Origin: an uncultured Bacilli bacterium
GTDB taxonomy: Bacteria; Bacillota_I; Bacilli_A; RF39; UBA660
NCBI GenBank assembly: GCA_934162325.1
Contig: CAKPIH010000001.1
Location: forward strand, 1 to 64,000
Direction of reading: 5' to 3'
DNA: 64,000 nucleotides
Shown here one piece after another: positions 25,431 to 34,723 of the stretch; the first letter of the stretch is position 1, and each line of letters opens with the position of its first letter. The notes under the pieces were generated by a model that was given only the letters and a program-made list of their open reading frames with translations, was not told where the DNA came from and ran no database searches. The position numbers and the translations under genes are program-made.

Positions 25431-26741
25431 TTATTTATCTCCTATATTAATAGCAAGTAGTCTGTTAAGTTCTACTGCATACTCTGTTGGTAATTCCTCT
25501 CTAAATGCTGATATAAATCCCATAATAATAAGTTCTTTAGCCTTATCCTCATCAAGTCCTCTACTCATCAAATAAAACAACTTATCTTCACTAATCTTTG
25601 ATACTGTTGCCTCATGTTCCATAAAGGAACTATTATTATTAACAATATTAGTAGGAATAGTATCACTCTTAGATTTATCATCAAGAATCAAAGTATCACA
25701 TTTAACTGAAGCCTTTGAGCCAATTGCATTCTTCGTAATTTTAACAGTACCTCTATAAGTAGCATTACCACCACCTGATGCAATAGATTTAGATATAATA
25801 TTACTCTTAGTATATTTACCTAAATGAATCATCTTAGCACCAGAATCTTGTATCTGACCACTACCAGCAGCAGCAACACTAATACAAGTACCTCTTGCAT
25901 AATCACCTTTTAAAATACAAGCAGGATATTTCATATTAGTCTTAGAGCCAACATTACCATCAATCCATTCCATTAAACCATTATCTTCAACAATAGCCCT
26001 TTTAGTAACTAAGTTATATACATCCGTAGACCAATTCTGTACAGTACTATATCTACACTTACTATTCTTACCAACAAATATTTCAACTACTGCTGCATGA
26101 AGAGAATCCTCTGTATAAGTAGGAGCAGTACATCCCTCCATATAATGAACACTACTATTATCATCAACAATAATAAGCGTTCTCTCAAACTGTCCCATAT
26201 TCTTACTATTAATTCTAAAATAACTCTGAAGAGGTCTATCAAGTTCCGTATTAGGAGGAATATAAATAAAAGTTCCTCCACTCCATACAGCACCATTTAA
26301 AGCTGTAAATTTATTCTCATTATATTTAACTAAAGTATTAAAGTATTTTTTAAATAATTCAGGATACTCTCTTAAAGCACTATCAGTATCCATAAAGATA
26401 ACATTCTTTTTCTTTAACTCCTCATTCATATTATGATAAATAACTTCACTATCATATTGAGCCCCCATACCATCTAAGTATTTTGCTTCAGCAGAGATAA
26501 CACCCAAATTATCAAAAATATTTCTAACATCACAAGAAATATTATTCCAATTATCTGTTAAATTATTCTCTCTCTCTTTATAATAAGTAATGTTATCATA
26601 ATCAATATCAAGTTTAGGTCCAAAATTAGGATTATTACTCTTTAAAAAAGCATCAAGAGATCTAAGTCTAAAATCAAGCATCCATTTAGGTTCTCCCTTA
26701 ATACTAGATATTTTTTCTACTACTTCTTTAGTTAATTTCAT
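25431..26741 (-). CDS. sufB: Iron-sulfur cluster assembly scaffold SufB
   Basis: SufB (436 residues) is the scaffold subunit of the SUF machinery. Conserved segments include GEPKWMLDFRLR near the start, WSGGTFIYIPPN, ERTLIIVDDNSSVHYMEGCTAP, RNWS-like VQNWSTDVYNLVTKRA, and HEATVSKISEDKLFYLMSRGL near the C-terminus. These are typical of SufB rather than SufD. No sufC, sufD, sufS or sufU gene is in the window, although sufB is normally the last gene of such an operon. AAGGTGAT lies before the start. Confidence 0.93.
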   Translation of the reverse strand: MKLTKEVVEKISSIKGEPKWMLDFRLRSLDAFLKSNNPNFGPKLDIDYDNITYYKERENNLTDNWNNISCDVRNIFDNLGVISAEAKYLDGMGAQYDSEVIYHNMNEELKKKNVIFMDTDSALREYPELFKKYFNTLVKYNENKFTALNGAVWSGGTFIYIPPNTELDRPLQSYFRINSKNMGQFERTLIIVDDNSSVHYMEGCTAPTYTEDSLHAAVVEIFVGKNSKCRYSTVQNWSTDVYNLVTKRAIVEDNGLMEWIDGNVGSKTNMKYPACILKGDYARGTCISVAAAGSGQIQDSGAKMIHLGKYTKSNIISKSIASGGGNATYRGTVKITKNAIGSKASVKCDTLILDDKSKSDTIPTNIVNNNSSFMEHEATVSKISEDKLFYLMSRGLDEDKAKELIIMGFISAFREELPTEYAVELNRLLAINIGDK

Positions 26742-26791
26742 CTATATCACCTTGCACCCTTATTATATAAAATAAAATCCAATAAGTAAAG

Positions 26792-26826
26792 AAAAAAACT
26801 ATCTATTTACAATAAATAGACAGTTT
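26792..26826 (-). terminator. yunB terminator
   Basis: A 13-position stem (one mismatch) between 26796-26808 and 26814-26826, followed by seven T on the minus strand. The stop codon overlaps the hairpin. Confidence 0.8.
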
Positions 26827-27568
26827 AATTACTTATATTAGACCTACTACTAAAACCATTCATATAATAATCAGGAATTTTACCCTGCACAACTTTCATA
26901 GCGATAGGAATACTAGCATCAATATTAATTTCTTCACTAATAATAGGTAAAATAATCCTCGTATCAACTTTAACATCAATCATTAATTTAATTAAAGCAT
27001 TATTAATACCATATTCTGTAACATCCGTAGAAAATCCAGTAACAACATCTCCAACTAAAGATAACTTAACTGGAATCTTAGGACCAAGATTATATAGAAG
27101 ACTAGAACCAGTAACCATACCAAAAGGAATATAAGTAATAATACCCTTATCAAGTAAATCCATATCATAAGCATCCAAACTATTAAGAGGAAGTTCTAAC
27201 ATATCAATCTTTCCTTCCTCAATAGCCCTAAGATTAAGTTCAATCAAACTAGTCATAGTACTAAGTATTTTAGAAGAATTCTTACTATTAAAATCAATTA
27301 AAACAATTTCTCCTTTATCATTATAAACAATATCAAAAATATCATCAGCCCATGAATCACTCATCTGTTTAGTAATAGCCTTATTAATAACTAAAACAGT
27401 AAGTTTCCTAGTCTCAGCCTCAGCATAAGCCATAAGTACATCTCTAGATTTATTAGAATAATAATTAATAAATATAATAATAAATAATACTAGAAATATA
27501 AAAATAACAATAATAGTATTAATAACTTTACTTTTTTTCTTTTTCTTATTCTTCAGTAACATTCTCAT
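26825..27568 (-). CDS. yunB: Sporulation protein YunB
   Basis: A 247-residue single-pass membrane protein. A basic N-terminus and one transmembrane helix (about 17-37) are followed by an outside domain with AYAEAETRKLTVLVINKAI, FNSKNSSKILS, PFGMVTGSSLLYNLGPKIPV and DVVTGFSTDVTEYGINNALI. These match the YunB family, made in the mother cell under sigma-E and needed for efficient sporulation. The start has no strong ribosome-binding site; the ATG six bases downstream is an alternative. It lies 21 bases after the rhodanese gene. Confidence 0.88.
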   Translation of the reverse strand: MRMLLKNKKKKKSKVINTIIVIFIFLVLFIIIFINYYSNKSRDVLMAYAEAETRKLTVLVINKAITKQMSDSWADDIFDIVYNDKGEIVLIDFNSKNSSKILSTMTSLIELNLRAIEEGKIDMLELPLNSLDAYDMDLLDKGIITYIPFGMVTGSSLLYNLGPKIPVKLSLVGDVVTGFSTDVTEYGINNALIKLMIDVKVDTRIILPIISEEINIDASIPIAMKVVQGKIPDYYMNGFSSRSNISN

Positions 27569-27589
27569 ACTAAATTATATGAAATAACC

Positions 27590-27865
27590 CTATTTAAAAG
27601 AAATAAAACCTCCAGTAATACTCAAAGTATCATATCCAAAAGCATTAAGTCTCTTACTAATCTCTAAACTTTGTTTGCCCTCTTCACAATAAAGATAATA
27701 TCTCTTATTCTTATTTAAATAATGAGAATAATTATTAAGTAAATTATAATAAGGTATATTAATAGCATTCTTAACATGAGAAATACTATATGAATAATTA
27801 TCTCTAATATCAATAATAATAGGACTACTAATTTTCTTCAATTCATAAATAGAAATCGTATTCAT
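27590..27865 (-). CDS. Rhodanese-domain sulfurtransferase
   Basis: A compact 91-residue single rhodanese domain. The CDC25/rhodanese signature IIIDIRDNYSYSISHVKNAINIPY is at residues 16-39. The active-site loop is CEEGKQS with catalytic cysteine 60. Such small rhodaneses carry persulfide sulfur for metabolism or tRNA modification; the partner is unknown. The ATG at 27865 is chosen for GAGGTG at correct spacing, four codons inside the longest frame. It is co-oriented with yunB downstream. Confidence 0.88.
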   Translation of the reverse strand: MNTISIYELKKISSPIIIDIRDNYSYSISHVKNAINIPYYNLLNNYSHYLNKNKRYYLYCEEGKQSLEISKRLNAFGYDTLSITGGFISFK

Positions 27866-27938
27866 ATCACACCTCACTATAATATATACTAAATATAAAT
27901 AAGTGAAAAGTAAATTAGTACAATTTTTCCATACCTTT

Positions 27939-27991
27939 CACTAAAAGCCAAAGTCTTTTAGTGTTACTTCTAGCCTGTAGTCTAGAAGTAA
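27939..27991 (-). repeat. AC...GG tandem hairpin pair (copy C)
   Basis: Minus-strand orientation. Hairpin 27964-27991 has stem TTACTTCTAG/CTAGAAGTAA and loop ACTACAGG. Hairpin 27939-27963 has stem CACTAAAAG/CTTTTAGTG and loop ACTTTGG, followed by AAAGG. It lies between the gap terminator and the rhodanese gene. Further upstream on the minus strand a TAGTTAGAAAGT block is shared with copy D. Confidence 0.65.
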
Positions 27992-28047
27992 AAATTATAA
28001 AATATGTATTGGTGTGAAATACTTTCTAACTAAAACATTCTCCAAAG

Positions 28048-28073
28048 AAAAAAACTTAAGAATAATCTTAAGT
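28048..28073 (-). terminator. gap terminator
   Basis: Perfect eight-base-pair stem ACTTAAGA/TCTTAAGT with a four-base loop and seven T on the minus strand. Confidence 0.85.
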
Positions 28074-28075
28074 AA

Positions 28076-29074
28076 TTATAAACTAAGTAATTTTTTAGCT
28101 GTCCTAACCATTTGAGCAGAATATCCCATCTCGTTATCATACCAAGAAATAACTTTAACCATTTGTTTACCATCATGTTCTACTACTTTAGTTAAAGATA
28201 AATCTGCTAGTGCACCACAAGTAGTACCAATAACATCAGAAGAAACAATTGGATCAGTAGTAGTAACTAAAGTCTCACTAGCATTATTTATAAATGCACT
28301 ATTAATTTCTTCTGCTGTAACTTTCTCAGTAAGTTCTAAAGATAAGTCAACTAAGCTACCATCAGATACTGGTACCCTAATAGCACCACCACTAAGTTTA
28401 CCATCTAAACTTGGAATTACTTTACCAATTGCAATAGCAGCCCCAGTAGAAGTGGGAACAATATTCATTGCACATGCTCTACCTCTTCTTTCTTTAATAC
28501 CTTTTTTATGTGAAACATCTAAAGTAACTTGATCATTAGTATAAGCATGAATTGTAGTCATAAATCCTCTTTCAATACCAAAGTTATCATCAAGTACTTT
28601 AACAATTGGTGCTAAACAATTAGTAGTACAAGAAGCTGCTGATACAATAACATCATCACTAGTTAATATACCATCATTAACATTATAAACAACAGTCTTC
28701 ATATCTCCCTTACCAGGAGCACTAATAAGTACTTTCTTAGCACCTGCCAAAATATGTTTATTGGCATCTTCCTTCTTAGTAAACTTACCAGTACATTCAA
28801 ACACTAAATCGATACCAAGTTCTCCCCAAGGAAGATTACTAGGATCCATCTCACTATATACTCTAGTTTTCTTACCATCAACAATAATACCTTCTTCATC
28901 AAAAGTAATATCTTTATCATAAATTCTATGATTAGTATCATATCTAAGTAAATAAGCAAGTTCTTCACTACTAGATAAATCATTAATGGCTACTACATCA
29001 AAGAAATCATCTTCTTCCATTAGTCTATATACTAATCTACCAATTCTACCAAAACCATTTATTGCTATTTTCAT
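28076..29074 (-). CDS. gap: Glyceraldehyde-3-phosphate dehydrogenase
   Basis: Glycolytic NAD-dependent enzyme (332 residues). The Rossmann motif INGFGRIGR is at 5-13, the active-site SAASCTTNCLAP contains Cys149, and the C-terminus has SWYDNEMGYSAQMV. The residue after the cofactor-binding strand (NDL at 31-33) fits NAD preference. The frame begins three codons earlier, but AGGAG directly abuts that codon; the ATG at 29074 is nine bases away and is preferred. It stands as a single-gene unit with its own terminator; pgk and tpi are not in the window. Confidence 0.97.
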   Translation of the reverse strand: MKIAINGFGRIGRLVYRLMEEDDFFDVVAINDLSSSEELAYLLRYDTNHRIYDKDITFDEEGIIVDGKKTRVYSEMDPSNLPWGELGIDLVFECTGKFTKKEDANKHILAGAKKVLISAPGKGDMKTVVYNVNDGILTSDDVIVSAASCTTNCLAPIVKVLDDNFGIERGFMTTIHAYTNDQVTLDVSHKKGIKERRGRACAMNIVPTSTGAAIAIGKVIPSLDGKLSGGAIRVPVSDGSLVDLSLELTEKVTAEEINSAFINNASETLVTTTDPIVSSDVIGTTCGALADLSLTKVVEHDGKQMVKVISWYDNEMGYSAQMVRTAKKLLSL

Positions 29075-29166
29075 TTCTATCATCTCCTAAGTATATTATA
29101 TATTATTTTATCCAAAATATAAAATATTTTCTTTCTTACTTTACACTTTTTTGATATTTTAATAAC

Positions 29167-30171
29167 CTAAATATCATGCAAACACTTATTAATACCATTA
29201 CCAATAATCATAGAAAGTTTATCAATAACAAAATCAACTTCTTTAGGAGTAACAATAAAATTATAATTAACTGAAGTAAGAACTTCTTCAATCAAGCTTT
29301 TCTTATCAGTATCCGATAATTCTCCTATCATACCAAGAATATTTCTTTTCTCTTCTAAATTTAAACCCTTATCTTTAATTTTATCTACATAATTACTTCT
29401 ATTAAAAATAAGTTTGTTTTTACTTTGATTATCTTTAATATAAGAAATATGTTTGAATAAATAATTAATAGTATCATATACAATAACAGAAGCCTCTACT
29501 ACTGTAGGAACCCCAATAGCAATAACAGGAATACCCATAGTATCATAACTAATTTCTTTTCTCATATTACCAACACCACTACCAGGATGAATACCAGTAT
29601 CGGTAATTTGAATACTCTTATTAACTCTATCCATACTACCAGCAGCAAGAGCATCAACTACTACTACCATATTCGGCTTAACTTCATTAATAACAGCCTT
29701 AATATAATCACTAGTCTCTATCCCAGTACATGCCATAACACCAGGACAAAAACCAGCTACTTTTTTAATACCCTTACTAACATCTTCCCCAAGTACAAAT
29801 AAATGCCTAGTAATAATTAAATTATCAATAACTTTAGGTCCCAAACTATCAGGAGTACTCTTATCATTACCAAGACCAATAACAAGAATATTATTATTAT
29901 CACCAACAAAATCATTAAACACTTTAATAAAAATTTCCTCTATCCTATCACAATTTTCTTTATCTGTAGCATCATCAAACAAAATAGTAACATACTTACC
30001 TTTCTTTCTATTAATAAGTTTACTACTATCATCATCGACATTAACACTAATAACAGAAATATCTCCGTAATTCTCTGTTTTAGTATCAATATAATTATCA
30101 TTATCAGTAATACTTTCAAGTATCAAATCAGTCCTAATATTATACTTGTTTAAGTCAATTTCATGCCCCAT
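29167..30171 (-). CDS. gpr: Spore germination protease GPR
   Basis: GPR (334 residues) degrades the alpha/beta-type small acid-soluble spore proteins early in germination. The N-terminal propeptide region holds NKYNIRTDLILES. The core has IVTRHLF-like IITRHLFVLG, CPGVMACTGIETSDYIKAV, VVVDALAAGSMDRVN, DTGIHPGSGVGN and PVIAIGVPTVVEA, all typical. The ATG at 30171 is preferred over a GTG nine bases earlier, because GGTGAT is correctly spaced. It sits back to back with rpsT, the same pair as in Bacillus, although there both point the other way around. It shows that this organism makes spores. Confidence 0.95.
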   Translation of the reverse strand: MGHEIDLNKYNIRTDLILESITDNDNYIDTKTENYGDISVISVNVDDDSSKLINRKKGKYVTILFDDATDKENCDRIEEIFIKVFNDFVGDNNNILVIGLGNDKSTPDSLGPKVIDNLIITRHLFVLGEDVSKGIKKVAGFCPGVMACTGIETSDYIKAVINEVKPNMVVVVDALAAGSMDRVNKSIQITDTGIHPGSGVGNMRKEISYDTMGIPVIAIGVPTVVEASVIVYDTINYLFKHISYIKDNQSKNKLIFNRSNYVDKIKDKGLNLEEKRNILGMIGELSDTDKKSLIEEVLTSVNYNFIVTPKEVDFVIDKLSMIIGNGINKCLHDI

Positions 30172-30214
30172 ATCTATCACCAGTAATATTTTTTACAAAA
30201 AACACTAAAAATAT

Positions 30215-30243
30215 TTGCTTTTTCTATAATTTTTTGGTAAAAT
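30215..30243 (+). promoter_or_regulatory. rpsT promoter
   Basis: -35 TTGCTT (30215-30220), 17-base spacer, -10 TAAAAT (30238-30243) on the plus strand, 31 bases before the start codon. Confidence 0.65.
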
Positions 30244-30274
30244 TATAATTAGTTTTGGAAGGAGATGAATTTTT

Positions 30275-30544
30275 ATGGCAAATGTTAAAAATGCAAAGAA
30301 AAAAATAATTCAAATAAGAAAAACAACTTTAGCACATCAACAATTAAAGTCTACTGTTAAAAATGCTATTAAAGAAACAGATAAAGCTGTATTAGCAGGA
30401 AATAAAGAACTAGCAGACAAATCATTAAAGAAAGCAATCAAAGCTTTAGATAACGCTAAAGTTAAAGGTTTAGTTCATAAAAATAAAGTTGATAGAGAAA
30501 AATCAAGATTAACTAAAAAAGTAAATACTATGGAAGTAAAATAA
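30275..30544 (+). CDS. rpsT: 30S ribosomal protein S20
   Basis: Primary 16S rRNA-binding protein of the small subunit (89 residues). The sequence is helical and very basic, with the family's typical MANVKNAKKKI start, K-S-x-V/L-K-N-A-I-K pattern and a C-terminal HKNKVDREKSRLTKKVN. GGAAGGAGATG precedes the start. Single-gene unit with its own promoter and terminator, divergent from gpr. Confidence 0.96.
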   Translation: MANVKNAKKKIIQIRKTTLAHQQLKSTVKNAIKETDKAVLAGNKELADKSLKKAIKALDNAKVKGLVHKNKVDREKSRLTKKVNTMEVK

Positions 30545-30559
30545 TTACTTCTTTTTTTT
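30533..30559 (+). terminator. rpsT terminator
   Basis: Seven-base-pair stem GAAGTAA/TTACTTC with the TAA stop in the loop, followed by eight T on the plus strand. Confidence 0.85.
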
Positions 30560-30600
30560 ACATAAAAAAACGAGATATTACTCTCATTTAATTACTCTAT

Positions 30601-31302
30601 TTAAACATTATCACTATATTTAGTAACGATATATTTACCATCTATCTTCTCTATCTTAGAAGAAATAGTAAGTAAGTTACTAGGAGTATTATCTCCTACT
30701 GAATAATAAGAAATAACAACTTCCACATCAAAACTATCATTACCTAAATTTAAAACATCATATTTAGTATTATCATTATTAATCATATTTTCATTTCTAA
30801 GGTAAGCTAAATCAACACCCTTATGTGCTACCATACAATATAATTTACCATCTTTTTCTTGATACTTATTATTATCAAAATACTCATTAATAAGTTCACT
30901 ACTAATACTCTCTTCCAAATATTTTTTTACTTCACTAACACTCTTAAACTTAGAAGATAAATCATAAGTATCACTATCTATAGTCAAAAAGTCAGCATCT
31001 TCATCAAATTCACCACAGTAACCATATAGTCCTCTCTTTTGATTAGCCAAGCTAATCATAATAGGCATCTTCTCTTTACTAATAGCAATTGCTTCTTCCT
31101 TAGAAATAGTTTTATTATTCTTATCATCATCATTATTTTTATTATTATTTATATTAGTATTATCTTCTACCACAACATCATTCTTATTACTAAAATCAAT
31201 CTTTTTAGTAGCCAGTAAATAAACAAATACACTAAGTAACACTATAACTATAATCATAATCATAGTACCAACATTACTCTTTCTCTTCTTTCTTTTCCCC
31301 AT
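30601..31302 (-). CDS. Uncharacterised single-pass membrane protein
   Basis: A 233-residue protein with a basic N-terminus, a transmembrane helix (about 13-31), an Asn/Asp/Lys-rich linker (45-65) and an outside domain of about 165 residues. The linker KNDDDKNNK is low complexity. I do not recognise the outer domain. AGGAGGAT precedes the start. It lies downstream of a 52-residue gene, 65 bases away, on the same strand. Confidence 0.7.
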   Translation of the reverse strand: MGKRKKRKSNVGTMIMIIVIVLLSVFVYLLATKKIDFSNKNDVVVEDNTNINNNKNNDDDKNNKTISKEEAIAISKEKMPIMISLANQKRGLYGYCGEFDEDADFLTIDSDTYDLSSKFKSVSEVKKYLEESISSELINEYFDNNKYQEKDGKLYCMVAHKGVDLAYLRNENMINNDNTKYDVLNLGNDSFDVEVVISYYSVGDNTPSNLLTISSKIEKIDGKYIVTKYSDNV

Positions 31303-31367
31303 ACCTATCCTCCTATTAAATTATATCAAAAAAATATAAAAAAAGAAAGAGAAAAAAATTTCTCCTC

Positions 31368-31526
31368 CTACATCATATTTTCTAGGTCACTAATAGCTTT
31401 AGTTTTAGCGGAATTCATCTTTCTAACTAACTTCTTCATATTACCATTTTTTATATTTGTGTATAGAGCGGCGCTCCCAACTCCAATACCTAATCCCATT
31501 AAAGCCATACCTGTCTTAGATTTCAT
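31368..31526 (-). CDS. Small hydrophobic-headed protein, 52 residues
   Basis: Frame MKSKTGMALMGLGIGVGSAALYTNIKNG-, with a Gly-rich hydrophobic N-terminal segment that could span the membrane and a basic helical tail (KKLVRKMNSAKTKAIS). GAGGTGA precedes the start. It resembles YtxH-like small envelope proteins in layout only. It fits between two genes of the same direction with intergenic gaps of 65 and 73 bases. Confidence 0.6.
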   Translation of the reverse strand: MKSKTGMALMGLGIGVGSAALYTNIKNGNMKKLVRKMNSAKTKAISDLENMM

Positions 31527-31599
31527 AATCTCACCTCTCTAAAATATGATTGGTATTTAATATACCAATCATATTATTAACCATATATCAATAATTATA

Positions 31600-33783
31600 C
31601 TATTCATTATAAAAATTAATAATAAAATCTTTTAAAGTAGTTTTTCTATTATCAACATAATCATTATTAATACCATAAATAAAAGCATTCGAGTCTCCTA
31701 CTATAACAAGACTTTTTTTAGCTCTAGTAACACCAGTATAAACAAGTTTATTATAAAGCATTCTTTTAAAAGAATTAACAACAGGCATAATAACCATATC
31801 AAATTCACTACCTTGTGCTTTATGAATACTAATAGCATATCCATGTCTAAAATTAATAAATTTATCTGGTGTATACTCAACAATATTACCATCATAATTA
31901 ATATTAATCTGATTAATTATTTTTTTATCTTTAGAAATAATAATATCTTCAATATATCCAATATCACCATTATAAACATTATTATCCGGATCATTAACAA
32001 GTTGTAATACCTTATCATATTCTCTAAAAATAACATTTCTAATTTTAATTTCTTTTTTATTTTTACTACTAGGATTAAATAATTCTTGTAGCATAATATT
32101 AAGATTATCAATACCATTTAAAGACTTATACATAGGAGCAAGTATCTGTACTTCCCTATCAGTATATCCTTTTTTAATAGCTTTTTTAACAACTTCTTTA
32201 ATATAACTACCAGTATTATCATTATCACTACTAATAAATAAATAATCATCTTTTTTAATAAATAAATCTTCACTAATATTTTTATTCTTAATATCATAAG
32301 CCAAGTTAAGAATATATGAACCTTCACTTTGTCTATATATTTGATTAAGTCTAATTACAGGCAAACAATCACTATCAATAATATCTTTAAGTATCTGTCC
32401 TTCACTAACGCTAGGTAATTGATAGTAATCTCCTACTAAAATAAGTTTAGCATCTCTTCTAATACCCTTAAATAAAGCTTCCATAAGTAAAGTATCAATC
32501 ATACTAACTTCATCAACAATAATATATTTTTGGCCATTTGGAGAATATTCATCGGTAGCAAAAGTATTAGTATCCTTATCCCATCCTAAATATTTATGAA
32601 TAGTACTAGCACTAATACCAGTAGTTTCCATAAGTTTCTTACTAGCTCTCCCTGTTGGAGCAAGAAGTGCAATATCATCTTTTTTTAATTTTTTTTCATG
32701 AATGAGAATATTAACAATTGCCTTAACAATTGTAGTCTTACCAGTTCCAGGTCCACCGGTAATAATAGTAATATTATTATTAACTCCAGAATAAATAGCC
32801 TTCTTCTGTAATTCATCATACTTAATTTTATTATCTTTTTCTTTATTATCAATATATTTATCAATACTAATATTACTATTAATACTCATATCATTAAGAA
32901 AACAAAGCCTTTCACAAATATATTTTTCAGCCTCATAAAATTTTCTTAAATAATATCTCTTATCTTCAATAATAATTTTTTTATTCTTAACAAGTTTTAC
33001 CATCAAATAGTCAAATTTTTCATTACTAATACTAACATAATTAGATAACATATTAGATATTTCTTCCAAAAATAAATAAGTATCTCCATTATTAAAACAC
33101 AATTCTTTCATAATATAAATAATTAATGCTTTAATTCTTCTTTCATCATCTTCATTAATTCCCATACCAAGAGCAATTTCATCAATCTTAACAAAAGACA
33201 TCTCATCACTATCAATAAGTTCATATATATTATTATTAACAGTATCTAATATTTTATTATTATATTTATTTAAAAAAGATAAAGAATCTTTCATGTCAAA
33301 ACCAAGTTTAGTAAGTTCCATAACAATATTAGAAGTACTTTGATAATCCACTAAAACATTGTATATTCTATTAATTTTATTTTCCCCAAGTCTAGGTATC
33401 AATTGAAGGCAATCTTTATTTTCAAGTATTTTATTAATAGTATCCTCATGAAAAGTATCAACAATCTTTTTAGCAGTCTTTTCTCCAATTGGAAATAAAT
33501 CACTTGATAAAAAGACAACTAATTCTTCTTCTTTACTGGGAATATTAACCTCAAAAGAGTTAACATTAAATTGTTTTCCATACTTACTATGATAAACAAC
33601 ATTTCCATATAAAATATATTCTTTTTTTTCACTAAGTCTAGGTAATACTCCAGTTATATGTATCATATCATCATCATAGTCAATATTATTATCCTTTATT
33701 TTAAAAAGACCAACCATATAACCATTAATCTCATTACGATATATTTCTTTATATAAAAAGCCTTTAATAAAATTATCTTTCAT
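31600..33783 (-). CDS. recD2: RecD2-type DNA helicase
   Basis: A 727-residue SF1B 5'-3' helicase of the RecBC-independent RecD2 class. The N-terminal region (1-190) holds the family's OB-like part and helix-hairpin-helix repeats (IPRLGENKINRIYNVL). Motif I is ITGGPGTGKTT near residue 345, motif II is IIVDEVSMIDT, and the C-terminal SH3-like and motif VI part is HGYAISIHKAQGSEFD. It acts in DNA repair and replication-fork stability. Length agrees with the family. Confidence 0.93.
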   Translation of the reverse strand: MKDNFIKGFLYKEIYRNEINGYMVGLFKIKDNNIDYDDDMIHITGVLPRLSEKKEYILYGNVVYHSKYGKQFNVNSFEVNIPSKEEELVVFLSSDLFPIGEKTAKKIVDTFHEDTINKILENKDCLQLIPRLGENKINRIYNVLVDYQSTSNIVMELTKLGFDMKDSLSFLNKYNNKILDTVNNNIYELIDSDEMSFVKIDEIALGMGINEDDERRIKALIIYIMKELCFNNGDTYLFLEEISNMLSNYVSISNEKFDYLMVKLVKNKKIIIEDKRYYLRKFYEAEKYICERLCFLNDMSINSNISIDKYIDNKEKDNKIKYDELQKKAIYSGVNNNITIITGGPGTGKTTIVKAIVNILIHEKKLKKDDIALLAPTGRASKKLMETTGISASTIHKYLGWDKDTNTFATDEYSPNGQKYIIVDEVSMIDTLLMEALFKGIRRDAKLILVGDYYQLPSVSEGQILKDIIDSDCLPVIRLNQIYRQSEGSYILNLAYDIKNKNISEDLFIKKDDYLFISSDNDNTGSYIKEVVKKAIKKGYTDREVQILAPMYKSLNGIDNLNIMLQELFNPSSKNKKEIKIRNVIFREYDKVLQLVNDPDNNVYNGDIGYIEDIIISKDKKIINQININYDGNIVEYTPDKFINFRHGYAISIHKAQGSEFDMVIMPVVNSFKRMLYNKLVYTGVTRAKKSLVIVGDSNAFIYGINNDYVDNRKTTLKDFIINFYNE

Positions 33784-33833
33784 ATAATACCTCTTTTCTT
33801 AATAATTATAACAATTATAAGAATTAAAGTAAA

Positions 33834-33863
33834 GAAAAAAGAACTATCTACTTTTGATAGTTC
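33834..33863 (-). terminator. ysxE terminator
   Basis: Perfect eight-base-pair stem GAACTATC/GATAGTTC, then six T on the minus strand, covering the 3' end of the gene at 33848. Confidence 0.85.
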
Positions 33864-34723
33864 ATAATTAAATTACTAGTTTTATACAAATATTCCATAT
33901 TTTTATTTATTTTTATACACATATCATACTCACTACCATCAATAACAATTTTAGGAGGAATAGCCATATAAATAAATAAAAGTAATCTTTCATTATCTTT
34001 TAAAGGATAATTACTTTCATAATAATGAAATAAATCATCAAAATCAAATTCTAAATAATGATTCTTATAAAAAGATAATAAATCATATATAGGACTATCA
34101 ACCCTACTTTTATTCCAACTAATTAAATATGGCTTATCACTTTTAAGGTAGTGATCTAAATTAATATTATTATGAATATATGAAACTCTTTCATTCTTAT
34201 TATCTTCAATTAATTTATACCATTTATCAATATTATCTTTAACATAATAAATACTACTAAATATAATATTAATATTTCTAGCAATCAAATAAGAAGAAGG
34301 AGCCATATAAACCTCTTTTTCAATCAAAGAAATAAGTTCATTGTAATAATTATTCAAATAATCAATATCATTAACAATATCCTCATATATTTTTTTATTT
34401 TTATCAATATCTACTTCTCTATAAAAAGTAGTTTTACTATGAAGTAAACTAAGTAAATGCACCATATCCATAGCCTTTTGTTCTCTTGGCTCATATACAT
34501 CTTCAATATATGGATATATTTCATATTTATTAGATTCTTCTATTGGATAAGGAAAATAATCAAAAGCTCTTGATCTTAAATAATTATAAGTCTTATCAAT
34601 ATCATTATTATTTTTATTTTTAATAACTATTCTATCATCAACTATTTTAGCCCCTGATTTAATAGTAAGCTTATTATAAGGCAAATTATATTTACTTACT
34701 TCACTTCTAATATCATTATTCAC
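33848..34723 (-). CDS. ysxE: Spore-coat-associated kinase-like protein YsxE (CotS family)
   Basis: A 291-residue protein of the CotS/YsxE/YutH group, which has a degenerate kinase-like fold and sits in spore coats. Typical features are the PYIEDVYEPREQKAMDMVHLLSLLHSKTTFYREVD segment (paraphrased here in two parts: EPREQKAMDMVHLLSLLHSK at about 75-94, then a Thr-Phe-Tyr motif) and a SWNKSRVDSPIYDLLSFYK stretch near residue 205. It starts with GTG eight bases inside the upstream gene, so translation is coupled. The pairing with spoVID is the same as in Bacillus, which supports the call. Confidence 0.82.
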   Translation of the reverse strand: MNNDIRSEVSKYNLPYNKLTIKSGAKIVDDRIVIKNKNNNDIDKTYNYLRSRAFDYFPYPIEESNKYEIYPYIEDVYEPREQKAMDMVHLLSLLHSKTTFYREVDIDKNKKIYEDIVNDIDYLNNYYNELISLIEKEVYMAPSSYLIARNINIIFSSIYYVKDNIDKWYKLIEDNKNERVSYIHNNINLDHYLKSDKPYLISWNKSRVDSPIYDLLSFYKNHYLEFDFDDLFHYYESNYPLKDNERLLLFIYMAIPPKIVIDGSEYDMCIKINKNMEYLYKTSNLIMNYQK

